From Komarekiella delphini-convector SJRDD-AB1 (GTDB taxonomy: Bacteria > Cyanobacteriota > Cyanobacteriia > Cyanobacteriales > Nostocaceae): a stretch of 64,000 nucleotides of DNA. Positions 35,799 to 45,292 of the stretch are shown one piece after another; the stretch's first letter is position 1; each line of letters begins with the position of its first letter. The stretch lies in the NCBI RefSeq assembly GCF_014831675.1, contig NZ_VJXY01000020.1, positions 62,001 to 126,000 on the forward strand. Direction: 5' to 3'. The notes below the pieces were generated by a model, which was not told the origin of the DNA, did not search any database, and saw nothing but the letters and a program-made list of their open reading frames with translations. The translations under genes and the position numbers were made by a program.

Positions 35799-36770
35799 AT
35801 GCAGAAGTGCCTAGCAGCGCAGTGGCTCATCGCCAGACATTGCCTATTCCGCAAAAGCAGAGTTTTGACTTTAGCAGTGGTTGTAGCGCTACTAGGCGCA
35901 GGCTGTACTGGGAAAATATCTAGCAATCATCAGTCTATTGGCGATCGCGTCTCAGTTAGTAACACAAATAACTTATCTACCTTAAAAATTGGCGTGTTGC
36001 CTACGCAAAGTCAGGTAGAGCAAGAACGGATGATTAAACCGTTGGATGAATACCTGGAAAAAGCGCTAAAGCGACGTGTGGATTTCCAAGTTGCTAAGGA
36101 TTATAAAGAAGTCGTTGATTGGCTAGTAGAAGAAAAAGTAGATATGGCTTATGTCGGAGCTGTGTCTTACTTTGAGGCTTTGGAGCGTGGTGCTGAAGTT
36201 GAACCGTTAATTGCGCCAATTGATAAGTACACAGGACGACCGTGGTATCGGGCTGCAATTATCGTGGAAGCTAACAGTTCCATCAAGAAGTTGCAAGACT
36301 TAAAGGGTAAGCGAATTGCTTTTGTCAGCAAATCATCTACCTCTGGCTATCTCATGCCGATCGCAGCATTTAAAAAGCTTAAGATTAACCCTGAGCAGGA
36401 CTTTGCCCAAGTCATTTATCCTGGTAGCCACGCTAAAAGCGAAGCGGCGCTGGAAAATGGACTTGTCGATGCAGTCGCCACAAATATCCCGTCCTACATG
36501 AAACGGCAAAAAATCGGCAAGCTCACATCTGCTAACTCCAGAGTCCTTTGGGAGTCTGCTCCTGTTCCCCATTCGCCAATGCTGGTTTCCAAGAAACTCT
36601 CTCCTGAGTTGATCCAAGATTTAAAATGGGCATTCCTCAACATACCCGATGGCATTGAGGATATTGTAGGGACTGAAGTAGGCGGATATACCTTAGTTGG
36701 GGATGCAGACTATGCACCTATTAAGCAACTTCGAGTAGAACTTAACTTGAACTTCGAGGCGGCGAAATGA
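35799..36770 (+). CDS. PhnD-like periplasmic substrate-binding lipoprotein
   Basis: 323 aa from the ATG at 35799; I disfavour the upstream TTG. It has a basic N-terminus, a hydrophobic stretch and lipobox LLGAGC, with the lipidated Cys at about residue 36. The mature part matches the phosphate/phosphite/phosphonate-binding (PhnD) family: LKIGVLPTQSQVEQERMIKPLDEYLEKAL, VDMAYVGAVSYFEAL, PWYRAAIIVEANSSIKKLQDLKGKRIAFVSKSSTSGYLMPIA, HAKSEAALENGLVDAVATN and PHSPMLVSKKL. There is no permease or ATPase nearby. Instead its stop overlaps the start of a histidine kinase (ATGA), so it probably serves as the sensory ligand-binding subunit of that kinase. Confidence 0.88.
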   Translation: MQKCLAAQWLIARHCLFRKSRVLTLAVVVALLGAGCTGKISSNHQSIGDRVSVSNTNNLSTLKIGVLPTQSQVEQERMIKPLDEYLEKALKRRVDFQVAKDYKEVVDWLVEEKVDMAYVGAVSYFEALERGAEVEPLIAPIDKYTGRPWYRAAIIVEANSSIKKLQDLKGKRIAFVSKSSTSGYLMPIAAFKKLKINPEQDFAQVIYPGSHAKSEAALENGLVDAVATNIPSYMKRQKIGKLTSANSRVLWESAPVPHSPMLVSKKLSPELIQDLKWAFLNIPDGIEDIVGTEVGGYTLVGDADYAPIKQLRVELNLNFEAAK

Positions 36771-38545
36771 AAATCTCAACTAAGTTTATTGCTTCTTCTG
36801 CTGTAGTTACTGCCTTAATGACTGTCGTTGTGGGTGGGAGTACCGTCTTACGAAATCAAGCTGATAAATCTATCCACCAAAAGTTTGAGAAAAGCAGTCG
36901 CATGATTGAAGTGGCACTTCAATCAGAGATTGATTTAACAAATGAAATTATTATACTCAAAGACTATGTGTTACTAAAAGACCGATATTTAGATATAGAA
37001 AAATATCAAACTAAGTTTCTGGCTGACATCAACGAGCTAGAACGTTTGATGCCCCAGGCTCCAGAGCTAGACGCAATTGTTCGTCGTCATCAGTTTCTTG
37101 TTCGCTTAGCAAGTGAGCTAGCTGATCCAATTGATACTTTATCTGAAACTTATTTAGCTGATTCTCAACAGGATTTCAGAGCAATCAATGCTTTTAACAG
37201 AGATATTGACTTCTTTTTAACTAAGCTGATTGATCGCGCCCGTCAGCAAGAGTTCCTAGCCGAGCAGGAATTGGCACAACTTCAACGAACTTCACAAATG
37301 GTGTCCTATGCGATCGTGATTTTTATCCTTCTTGTTCCTGTCGGTAATTTTGTGCTGATTTTGCTTCCGGTGATCAGATCTCTAGGAAAGTTACAGCGAG
37401 GAGCTCAAACAATTAGTGCAGGTAACTTGGACTACTGCTTGAACTTGCAAACAGGTGATGAAATTGAGCAACTGTCGCATGAATTCAGCCGCATGGTAGC
37501 AAAACTGGCTAAATCCCACAGCGTATTAGTGGAGCGCAGCAGTGAATTGACTAAATTAAACCACAGCTTAGAAAACGAAATTAGCGATCGCGAACGCGCA
37601 CTTCGTGAACGCAAACAAGCACAAACAGAACTCCAGCAAACCCTGCATGAACTCCAAAGCACCCAATCGCAACTAATCCAAACTGAAAAGATGTCCAGTC
37701 TAGGTCAGCTTGTAGCAGGGGTGGCACACGAAATTAATAACCCCGTTAACTTTATTCATGGCAACATCACTCACGCTAGTCAATACACACAAGATTTACT
37801 AGAGCTATTGCACCTTTACCAAGTAGAGTTTCCCAATCCAGGGGATGAAATTCAGGAAAAGCTTAAGGACATTGACTTCGAGTTTTTACTAGATGACCTG
37901 CCCAAAATTCTCAGTTCCATGAAAATGGGATCTGTGCGAATCCAACAGATTGTCTTGTCTTTACGCACCTTCTCTCGTCTGGATGAAGCAGATATGAAAG
38001 AGGTCGATATTCACGAAGGTATTGATAGTACCCTGCTGATTTTGCAAAATCGACTCAGAGCTAAGCCGGAGCATCCCCAGATTCAAATTATCAAAGAATA
38101 TGGGCAGTTGCCTTTGGTAGAGTGTTACGCAGGGCAGTTAAATCAGGTGTTTATGAATATTATTAATAATGCGATCGATGCCCTTGAGAGTCACAATGAT
38201 CAGCGTTCTCTCGAAGACATTCACACTCATCCCAGCAAGATTACAATTTGCACCCAACTTATCAGCAATAATCAAGTGTTAGTACGAATTGCTGACAATG
38301 GCCCAGGTATAACTGGAGAGGTTCAGCAGAAGTTGTTTGATCCATTTTTCACAACTAAAGCTGTCGGTCAGGGAACAGGTTTGGGCTTATCCATTAGCTA
38401 CCAGATTATTGTGCAGAGACACTCTGGAGTGCTGGGGTGTGAGTCAGAACTGGGGAAAGGAACCGAGTTTTGGATTAATATTCCCTTGCATCAGCAAAAG
38501 AAACAGCAAATCTGCAAAACTGAATTGGAAACAGTGCAAGCGTAG
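36767..38545 (+). CDS. Sensor histidine kinase (HAMP, PAS-less) coupled to a PhnD-like protein
   Basis: 592 aa. TM1 is at about 8-28, a periplasmic helical sensor at 29-178 and TM2 at about 180-203, followed by HAMP (204-256) and a coiled coil. The HisKA box is SSLGQLVAGVAHEINNPVNF with phospho-accepting His 321. The HATPase domain has the N box (VFMNIINNAIDAL), G1 box (RIADNGPGITGE) and G2 box (GQGTGLGLSISYQII). This H-box type (AHEINNP) is common in cyanobacterial hybrid-like kinases. The 4-bp overlap with the upstream gene implies coupled translation. No response regulator follows; the nearest is the stand-alone receiver at 45293-45703. Confidence 0.92.
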   Translation: MKISTKFIASSAVVTALMTVVVGGSTVLRNQADKSIHQKFEKSSRMIEVALQSEIDLTNEIIILKDYVLLKDRYLDIEKYQTKFLADINELERLMPQAPELDAIVRRHQFLVRLASELADPIDTLSETYLADSQQDFRAINAFNRDIDFFLTKLIDRARQQEFLAEQELAQLQRTSQMVSYAIVIFILLVPVGNFVLILLPVIRSLGKLQRGAQTISAGNLDYCLNLQTGDEIEQLSHEFSRMVAKLAKSHSVLVERSSELTKLNHSLENEISDRERALRERKQAQTELQQTLHELQSTQSQLIQTEKMSSLGQLVAGVAHEINNPVNFIHGNITHASQYTQDLLELLHLYQVEFPNPGDEIQEKLKDIDFEFLLDDLPKILSSMKMGSVRIQQIVLSLRTFSRLDEADMKEVDIHEGIDSTLLILQNRLRAKPEHPQIQIIKEYGQLPLVECYAGQLNQVFMNIINNAIDALESHNDQRSLEDIHTHPSKITICTQLISNNQVLVRIADNGPGITGEVQQKLFDPFFTTKAVGQGTGLGLSISYQIIVQRHSGVLGCESELGKGTEFWINIPLHQQKKQQICKTELETVQA

Positions 38546-38755
38546 ACATGGTAAACGTTAGAGGCGGATTATTGGAGAGTAGTCCTTGTTGTCAGACATC
38601 GCTAGATTTGGTAGATTTATCTTCTTCACCTGTTGGTAATTTCTAATTATGCTAAGTTTGAGACATTAAGTCGAGATTTACCCGGTTATTGTCAAAACAA
38701 CGATATTACCTAAGCACAAATCAAACTTGAGAAATTGCTCCTCAAAAAACAAGCC

Positions 38756-39529
38756 ATGCAAAATTTCAATACATTCAACACTACAAGGCTGAGTTTAGAG
38801 CTGTTTCATGTGCAGACTAACACTGCTTTTGATTTACCACCGAATCTTGCTGTAATCCGCGTTGGTAAACCAAATGATCCAATTTTCCCAGATATTGATA
38901 TTTCCAGTTTGCCAAATGCTGATTTAGTTTCTCGTATTCATGCACAGATTCAGCTAGATGGAAGTAATTACTTCATTGAAGACTTGGAAAGCTCCAATGG
39001 CACATTTCTCAACAACACTAGGCTAAAGCCTAGAACTCCTTATCAAGTGAATTTAGGAGATAGAATAGACCTCGGTCAAGGAGGTAAAGTAACATTTATA
39101 CTTCAAGCTAAGCCACAATATCAACAAAATCTTTCGTCTACTACAATTCAGTTTCAAGACGCTGAAAACCAAAGAAAAACTTCAGTGGATAAGACAACCA
39201 AGCTTGTAGGTTTAGCTTTGATGGTTGCAGGAATTGTGATTTTAACTGCAAGTATTCGAGTTGGGATATTTTTTCGTATTCCTGGTATCTTGCTATGTTG
39301 TGCCGGGGTTTTTGTTCTTTTACAACGACGTATTAACCCTAACTTAGGATGGATTTTAATAGCCCTAGGAATTGCTGTAATAGCTTTTACTGGTAATGTA
39401 TTCGCGTCGGTTAATCTTTTTGTGATTTTGGTATCATCTGCTTTATTATTTGCTGGATATCAATTTTTTACGACTGGGAAAATCTTGGATTATGATTTGC
39501 GATCGCTCCAGGGTTTAATTAAGAAGTAG
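38756..39529 (+). CDS. FHA-domain protein with C-terminal membrane segments
   Basis: 257 aa from the ATG at 38756, rather than the TTG at 38735. The N-terminal half is a forkhead-associated domain that binds phosphothreonine: IRVGKPNDPIFPDIDIS, then SRIHAQIQLDGSNYFIEDLESSNGTFLNNTRL. The FHA Arg/Ser/His and Asn positions are all conserved. The C-terminal half has about four hydrophobic helices (LVGLALMVAGIVILTAS and similar). It would therefore place a phosphopeptide reader at the membrane facing the cytosol. The cognate Ser/Thr kinase is not evident nearby. Confidence 0.9.
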   Translation: MQNFNTFNTTRLSLELFHVQTNTAFDLPPNLAVIRVGKPNDPIFPDIDISSLPNADLVSRIHAQIQLDGSNYFIEDLESSNGTFLNNTRLKPRTPYQVNLGDRIDLGQGGKVTFILQAKPQYQQNLSSTTIQFQDAENQRKTSVDKTTKLVGLALMVAGIVILTASIRVGIFFRIPGILLCCAGVFVLLQRRINPNLGWILIALGIAVIAFTGNVFASVNLFVILVSSALLFAGYQFFTTGKILDYDLRSLQGLIKK

Positions 39530-39562
39530 CTCGTTTAGCGATTAATTTGCTCAAATTGAGTA

Positions 39563-41035
39563 TTAACAACGCTGCAACTGCGTTAATAACACAACAATTT
39601 CATCAATTGCTTGCCGTACAACTGTTGCTGGCTGTTCCGATTGATTGACAATAATACTGAAAACCAACGGCTCATACCTCAGCGCATTTACATATCCAGA
39701 TAGGGAAACCACACCCGTCATAGTGCCTGTTTTTGCTTGCACAATGCCTTCAGCAGGTGTATTACGAAAGCGATTTTTCAGAGTACCGCTTTTACCTGCA
39801 ACAGGTAAAGATGCACGATACACAAATGCTGCTGGTGTTCTCGCTATTCCTCGCAAAGTTTGTACAAAAGCTTCTGGAGTCGCTAAGTCACGACGTGATA
39901 ACCCCGAACCATCCACCAAAACATAATTTGCTGGATCAACTCCCAATTGAGTTAAACTCGCCTTAACAACTTCTAACCCGACATCAGCACTAGTTTGATT
40001 TTGCACTCTTGGTTTTCTCACAGCTAATGCTCTCAGTAATGCCTCAGCATAAAGATTATTACTATTTACATTCGTCTCTAATAACAATTCAGATAAAGGT
40101 GGCGACTCTACAGCTGCAATTTCCTGTTTATTAGTACCACCAGTTAGTACGAATGTTTGCCCCAAGGTAATTTTTTCTGTTACCAAAGCATTACGAAAGC
40201 GCCGTAAGAAGTAATAATTAGGGTCAACTATAGGCAGATTGAGTAAATATGGTTCAGAATTTGCTGTTAGTTGTCCTTGAATTCGCAATACTGTTCCTGA
40301 TAAATCACGGGTAAAATTGATATTAGTTGGTTGATTTTGTTCAACTGTAACTGACTGATTAATTGTCCGCCATTGTTTCGCCTCGTTAACATCATCCCAC
40401 ACAATTTTTGATACTTTACCTACAGTTTGCGGTACAAGCTTCAAGCTAAAAATATTTTGATTTAGAATAAAACTGCTGACTGGTGCGCCATAATCTGACT
40501 GCAAATCTTCCCATTGCCAAGTAGGGTTAACAATTTCTCCTTGAATATAACTATCATCGGCAATCAACTGTTTAATTTGAATAATACCTTTCTGTTTCAA
40601 CTGCTTTGCTAAATCTTGTAAGTGAGTATCATTTAAACTGGGATCTCCCCTACCAATAACACGCAAAATACCATTGCCATTGTCATAAATTGAGGTACGA
40701 AAACGAAAATTGCCACCAAGCTGTTGCAATGCGGCAGCTGTTGTCAGCAGCTTGGCATTAGAAGCTGGAGTAAAATATTTCTGAGCATCTCGATTGTAAA
40801 GAGTTTGCGCGGTTGTAAGTGGTTGTACTAAAATACCCCAACGGGCCCGACTAAATAGAGGACGATTGATTACAGCATCTATAGCTGTTCCCAGTTGGGC
40901 AGAGCAAATTGATTTTGTGGGAGTTGTCGGCGCGATTTGAGTTTGTGCTTTGGCAATTCTAGAACTAAATGCTATTTGAGTAGACAAGAATAACAGTAAA
41001 AAACTCAGTGGTTTTTTAAATGCATTAAATTTCAC
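39563..41035 (-). CDS. dacB: D-alanyl-D-alanine carboxypeptidase/endopeptidase (PBP4 family)
   Basis: Periplasmic class C low-molecular-mass penicillin-binding protein that trims or cleaves peptidoglycan cross-links. 490 aa with an N-terminal signal peptide (SFLLLFLSTQIAFSSRIAKA). The active-site triad of motifs is present: SxxK as PASNAK (S92, K95), SxN as VNSNN, and KTG as AKTGTMTGV near the C-terminus, with a preceding GKSGTLKNRF. DGSGLSRRDLATPEAF is typical of the family. It converges with the FHA gene (33-bp gap). Confidence 0.93.
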   Translation of the reverse strand: MKFNAFKKPLSFLLLFLSTQIAFSSRIAKAQTQIAPTTPTKSICSAQLGTAIDAVINRPLFSRARWGILVQPLTTAQTLYNRDAQKYFTPASNAKLLTTAAALQQLGGNFRFRTSIYDNGNGILRVIGRGDPSLNDTHLQDLAKQLKQKGIIQIKQLIADDSYIQGEIVNPTWQWEDLQSDYGAPVSSFILNQNIFSLKLVPQTVGKVSKIVWDDVNEAKQWRTINQSVTVEQNQPTNINFTRDLSGTVLRIQGQLTANSEPYLLNLPIVDPNYYFLRRFRNALVTEKITLGQTFVLTGGTNKQEIAAVESPPLSELLLETNVNSNNLYAEALLRALAVRKPRVQNQTSADVGLEVVKASLTQLGVDPANYVLVDGSGLSRRDLATPEAFVQTLRGIARTPAAFVYRASLPVAGKSGTLKNRFRNTPAEGIVQAKTGTMTGVVSLSGYVNALRYEPLVFSIIVNQSEQPATVVRQAIDEIVVLLTQLQRC

Positions 41036-41227
41036 TAAATACCCCTTCTGCCCATGATAGATTTTCTCAGCTTAACCTTGACTTCTTTGTTAAAACAGAA
41101 GTTGCTAAGTATACTGACTCAATTTGTCTAGAAAAGATGCCGATATATTTGAATACTTAAGCAGTCCATTATAAAATTAAAAGGTAACAAACCTGCATTT
41201 ATAAAAATACGAAATCGAGGCAACGGT

Positions 41228-41845
41228 GTGAGTACATTTCTGTCTGGTGTGGCTGTATTACTATCTAGTTTAGCTTTAGTATGTGGTGGCTATGCAGCTT
41301 ACGAAGTTTTTGCACTGCGACAGACGCTAAATACTATTAACAATAACATAGGTAGTAATACTGCTCCCGCGCCAACTTCTACTGAAAAATCAATTTCCTC
41401 AGAACCAATAGCATCCCCATCCCCAGATCAAACGACATCAGCAACCGCTACTACTTCATCAATTCAGCCTGGTCAATTTGTACAGCCGGCTTTTGGCACT
41501 AAGGCAGAAGTGGAGTTACTTTCAGCAAAACGGATTAAAGATCCAGAATCTGGAAACCGTGATGTAGTAAATGTGCAAATGCGTATCCGTCGCAAGGCGA
41601 CAGACAGAGTTAGTGGTAGTGATATTATATCGATCGCTAGTACGACAGCTCGTAATCCCGAAACTAGCGAAACCTACAAAGGAGTTGCCGCAGATCGCTC
41701 AACAGGAGGCGTTGCTTTGTATCCACTACGTCCAAATGCCTCGGCTGATGCTTATATTTGGGTAAGAGTTCCCGATGGTGTCAAAAACCTGGATATTTTT
41801 GTACCAGATACAGCCGCATTTAAAAATGTACCAATTTCTAACTAA
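41228..41845 (+). CDS. Hypothetical membrane-anchored protein
   Basis: 205 aa, starting with GTG at 41228 (VSTFLSGVAVLLSSLALV). One N-terminal membrane helix (residues about 3-25) is followed by a Ser/Thr/Pro-rich linker (about 40-80) and a C-terminal compact domain of about 120 residues. That domain has alternating beta-strand-like segments (AEVELLSAKRIKDPESGNRDVVNVQMRIRR, ADAYIWVRVPDGVKNLDIFVPDT) and may be a periplasmic immunoglobulin-like fold. I do not recognise a named family. It is likely a cell-envelope protein given the neighbouring dacB. Confidence 0.75.
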   Translation: MSTFLSGVAVLLSSLALVCGGYAAYEVFALRQTLNTINNNIGSNTAPAPTSTEKSISSEPIASPSPDQTTSATATTSSIQPGQFVQPAFGTKAEVELLSAKRIKDPESGNRDVVNVQMRIRRKATDRVSGSDIISIASTTARNPETSETYKGVAADRSTGGVALYPLRPNASADAYIWVRVPDGVKNLDIFVPDTAAFKNVPISN

Positions 41846-41903
41846 ACAATAGATTTCTTGCAAAAATCGGAATAAACAGATGAACATAGATAAATATCTG
41901 TGT

Positions 41904-42188
41904 TTATCCGTGTACCCTGCGGGAAGCCGCTGCGCGTCTACATCTGTGGTTAGATTTATCTTCTAGCAAGCTGGCGACTTTCTGTATCAATTCTTCAAAA
42001 TCTTCATCAGAGTAATCCCCAAATTGGAAAACGCTACCTAGCATTTCACTTAAAGCATATTCTTCTTCTATGGTTATGCCTTCACCATCAGCAGTTGCAG
42101 ACAACAGTCCAATAACTGCGATCGCAACTTCTGGTTCTAGAGCAACTGAACTAGTACTACGGCCTTTGAGCAAATTGCGTTTAGACAT
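41904..42188 (-). pseudogene. TerB-like protein truncated by an intergenic repeat
   Basis: 94 codons. Residues about 20-78 (AIAVIGLLSATADGEGITIEEEYALSEMLGSVF) look like the first half of a TerB-family metal-binding helical domain, which is normally about 140 residues. The final residues (RCRRAAASRRVHG) are encoded by the common repeat CCCTGCGGGAAGCCGC...GCGTCTACATC (41916-41942), and the expected second half is missing. It could be a shortened but functional gene; I favour truncation. Confidence 0.5.
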
Positions 42189-42464
42189 AATGAGTCTTTA
42201 AAAGTTACGTGATAGCTGAAGAAGTAATCCCTTGCGGTTTAGATAACTTCCTCGATTTAGGATTCCCAAAAAAATAGGGAAAAATACAAATGCTTTTGCT
42301 TGTTAATATGATTTTTTTACAAAAAAAACGCAGAGGATACGTACTTCTGTGGATAAAGTGGGAATGTTTCTTTAATTGGTACAATAAATATTGATGGACT
42401 AGTTGTTGCGATAAATGTGCCAGGAAGTACAAATAGCTCCCCTGCTCTCTTCGCTCACCGTGGT
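42189..42464. other. Intergenic region without recognised gene
   Basis: A 276-bp region, AT-rich, with one stretch of homopolymer (TTTTTTTACAAAAAAAACGC). A 75-codon minus-strand frame here has no family features. Presumably it holds the promoter of the TerB-like gene. Confidence 0.5.
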
Positions 42465-45005
42465 CTATTTACCTGAAAACTGCCGTAACTTGAGTGTTGC
42501 AGCAGTTCTTGCGACAATTGTCTTTTGTTTCCACAGCATAGGGTGATATTCAATCTTACCCCAAGGGTCAACCATATCAGCGTAGTGTTGATGGAACGCA
42601 TGACCTGACTGTCCAGGGGTGTGAATAGCTAATGAGTTATCCAAATTGTCCAAATCTACAATCATCCGCATAGAAGGAATATCAGTCACTTCAAAGGATT
42701 TGTTTGCCCTCCAACGGTTAGCGTTCACAGTTTCCCCATTACCCGCAGTCGCAAAGGAACCACGATTAAACAAAGCTTCAATCGGTGCAACTCCAGATTT
42801 CCCTAACGTGCCATTGCGAAAGGTGATGGTATGTAATTTACTCCAGTTCCAATTTTTTGGGTCTTTGCTTTGAAGACGTTCAAGTTCGTCCACGGCTTCT
42901 GTGAAAGCTTGTCGGAGAATTTGGTCGCGGTTCTCCACTGTTGCGGTGTTGCGATTATCCCACCAAATACTATTAGGCTGTTTAGCAAGATTTTTGATCA
43001 CAGCGTACCAGCGATCGCCACCATCGGGAAAGTACTCTTGAGGTAACTGATCGTGGAAGGTATCAGCTAGCAAGTACTTCCAGAATACCTCAAATAGGGC
43101 AGCAGCAGGCGATGTCATTCCTAGTTGCAAATCCCAATCTAGTAGTAGTTTCCGGGCTGCTTCCTGGCGGGGAGTATTCAGAGAAATAGTTTGCAGCAAT
43201 GGCACTAGCATCTGTGCATTCAAATTTCGATTGTCGCCCTGCATCTGCTGCACATAGTCTAGAGAAATTGGCTGGCTTTGCTGTTCAATCATTTCGACAA
43301 TGCGCTTTGCCCGGTAGCCATAAACCCAGTCTGTAGTAATTAGATAAGGATATTCACTTGCTACCAAATTATTGGCGGTAGCAATATAGCCTTGGGGTGG
43401 ATTGAAACTTCTGGGTAACTGCTCAAAGTCAATATAGCCTTGCCACTCATATTCATCAGTCCAACCAGGAACGGGATAGCGTCCTTCTCCTTTTGCGCGG
43501 ATGGGGAATTTCCCAGGCAATTGATAGCCAATATTGCCTTCGATGTCTGCATACACCAAATTCTGAGCAGGAACATCAAAGTTTTGAGCAGCGGCGCGGA
43601 ACTCTTGCCAGTTTTGAGCGCGATTTATCTGCCCGATTGAATACGCCAGTTTAGATGGTTCTAATGCTGTCCAACGTAAAGCTACAGAATAGTTTTGGGG
43701 TAGTTTGACTCGCTGATTTTGATAAAACTGCTTCAAATCGGGTGAAACATCAGAGAGAATTGGCCCATGTCTGGTATAGCGGACTGTTTGGACAATCGGC
43801 TGACTCCCTGAAACTTGAATTGTCTCTTTCACCAATTGCATATCTACCCATTTGCCGTTAACCTCATACTGGTTAGGATTATTTGGGTTGATTTTCTCGA
43901 TGTATAAATCCATTACATCAGATTGTACATTGGTGACACCCCAGGCAATGCGATCGCTATGACCGACAATCACTCCCAACATTCCCGCAAAGGAAAAGCC
44001 AGTAACGTTGTAAGGACATTCTGCATCCTTGGTTGTACAGTGCAAACCAACCTCATACCAGATAGAAGGTATCTGCACAGCCAAATGAGGGTCATTCGCC
44101 AAAATAGGCTTACCTGTAGCTGTACGCCCACCAGATATTACCCAGCTATTAGAGCCAATACCTACTCCCGTACTCCCTATAAGTTCTTCCAAAGCCATCA
44201 TTGGCCTAGTAATTGACTTCAAGACTGTGGTAATTTCCTCCCCAGTCTCCCTAGCCTCCCCAGCCCCTCTACCCCTCTGCTCCCCAGCCCCTCCTCCTCG
44301 GAACCCAGGCAAAATCACTGGTAAATCTTCAGGATATGGCGGAAACAATTCTTCCACTTGAGCAGGAGTAAGAGTTTTGAGCAAAATCGTACGTTCAATT
44401 TCACTCTCAAAATTTCTACCCAAGTCGTAAGCCATCACTTTGCCCCAAGTCAGGGAATGTAGCGGTTGCCAAGGTTCTGGTTTATAACTAGGATTCAAGA
44501 ATTGCAGTACAGCGTATTCCAGACTCAGGGCGCTACCTTGACGCTGCGCCAGATAAGCATTTACCCCGTCAGCATAGGATTGCAAATTTGCCTTCATCTC
44601 TGCATCCATTTGCTGGATTTCTTGCTGCGCCACCCTTGCCCAACCCATTGTCCGCAGATATCTGTCAGTTTCTACTTGGGAGGAACCAAACATTTCTGCC
44701 AGTCGCCCAGAACCGAGATGTCGCCAAAAATCCATTTGCCAGAAACGGTCTTGGGCATGGATGTAACCTTGCGCCATGAATAAATCGTGCGAGTTAGCAG
44801 CCCAAATATGAGGAATTCCCCAGTTGTCGCGCTGGACAGTTACTTCCGCTTTAATTCCAGGTATTTGAATCGTGCCACTCTCCACAGCAAAGGATTGGCG
44901 CACAGTATAGGTGGCAAATCCTACCAGTGAAAACCCCAGCACTAGTAGCACAATCGCGGTGATTTTGAGCCTTTTACGCAACCAACCTTTTCTGGAGCTT
45001 TTCAT
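42465..45005 (-). CDS. Penicillin acylase family N-terminal-nucleophile hydrolase
   Basis: 846 aa from the ATG at 45005; a GTG at 45038 would add 11 residues. An N-terminal membrane or signal segment (ITAIVLLVLGFSLVGFATYTV) exports it to the periplasm. The alpha-chain region has VQRDNWGIPHIWA and AQGYIHAQDRFWQMDFWRHLGSGRLAE. The autocatalytic site is GIGSNSW, where the beta chain should begin at Ser (about residue 285), followed by GKPILANDPHL. HGPILSD and GNIGYQLPGKFP are also family segments. It is homologous to penicillin and acyl-homoserine-lactone acylases, so the real substrate may be an AHL or another amide. A repeat-derived insertion lies in the spacer before the catalytic Ser (residues about 236-257). 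Confidence 0.9.
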   Translation of the reverse strand: MKSSRKGWLRKRLKITAIVLLVLGFSLVGFATYTVRQSFAVESGTIQIPGIKAEVTVQRDNWGIPHIWAANSHDLFMAQGYIHAQDRFWQMDFWRHLGSGRLAEMFGSSQVETDRYLRTMGWARVAQQEIQQMDAEMKANLQSYADGVNAYLAQRQGSALSLEYAVLQFLNPSYKPEPWQPLHSLTWGKVMAYDLGRNFESEIERTILLKTLTPAQVEELFPPYPEDLPVILPGFRGGGAGEQRGRGAGEARETGEEITTVLKSITRPMMALEELIGSTGVGIGSNSWVISGGRTATGKPILANDPHLAVQIPSIWYEVGLHCTTKDAECPYNVTGFSFAGMLGVIVGHSDRIAWGVTNVQSDVMDLYIEKINPNNPNQYEVNGKWVDMQLVKETIQVSGSQPIVQTVRYTRHGPILSDVSPDLKQFYQNQRVKLPQNYSVALRWTALEPSKLAYSIGQINRAQNWQEFRAAAQNFDVPAQNLVYADIEGNIGYQLPGKFPIRAKGEGRYPVPGWTDEYEWQGYIDFEQLPRSFNPPQGYIATANNLVASEYPYLITTDWVYGYRAKRIVEMIEQQSQPISLDYVQQMQGDNRNLNAQMLVPLLQTISLNTPRQEAARKLLLDWDLQLGMTSPAAALFEVFWKYLLADTFHDQLPQEYFPDGGDRWYAVIKNLAKQPNSIWWDNRNTATVENRDQILRQAFTEAVDELERLQSKDPKNWNWSKLHTITFRNGTLGKSGVAPIEALFNRGSFATAGNGETVNANRWRANKSFEVTDIPSMRMIVDLDNLDNSLAIHTPGQSGHAFHQHYADMVDPWGKIEYHPMLWKQKTIVARTAATLKLRQFSGK
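44234..44300. repeat. In-frame CCCAGCCCCTCT-type repeat inside the acylase gene
   Basis: A C-rich run of CCCCAGTCTCC / CCCCAGCCCCTC units encodes GGGAGEQRGRGAGEARETGE in the acylase. It is the same class of sequence as the tracts at 24650-24710 and 58077-58142. Confidence 0.85.
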
Positions 45006-45038
45006 GTGTAGGTGTCGCAGCATCGTTATTGAAATCAC

Positions 45039-45292
45039 GCGACATTATACCGCTTAAAGCAGCACAGGCTTGCTTTTTGGTGCTGGGGCTGGGGATTAGG
45101 TGAATAAATAATTAATACCTAATCTCAAATACTCATTAGCCAATATAGCGATTCTCATTTGAATAAGTACATGTGTAGGGACACGGCAATGCTGTGTCCC
45201 CACGAGTATCTGTGTTCATCTGTGGTTAATTATCTTTTTTCTGTACCTTAACCCATGCGGGAATCGCCGTAATACCCAATCCCCAGTCTCCT
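45039..45292. repeat. Intergenic palindrome GGGACACGGC...GCTGTGTCCC
   Basis: A 254-bp gap with a near-palindrome at 45178-45200, related to the GTAGGGGCACGGC core of repeat B, and the TGTGTTCATCTGTGGTTAAT repeat at about 45211-45230 that also occurs near 41890-41950. No gene was seen. Confidence 0.65.
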
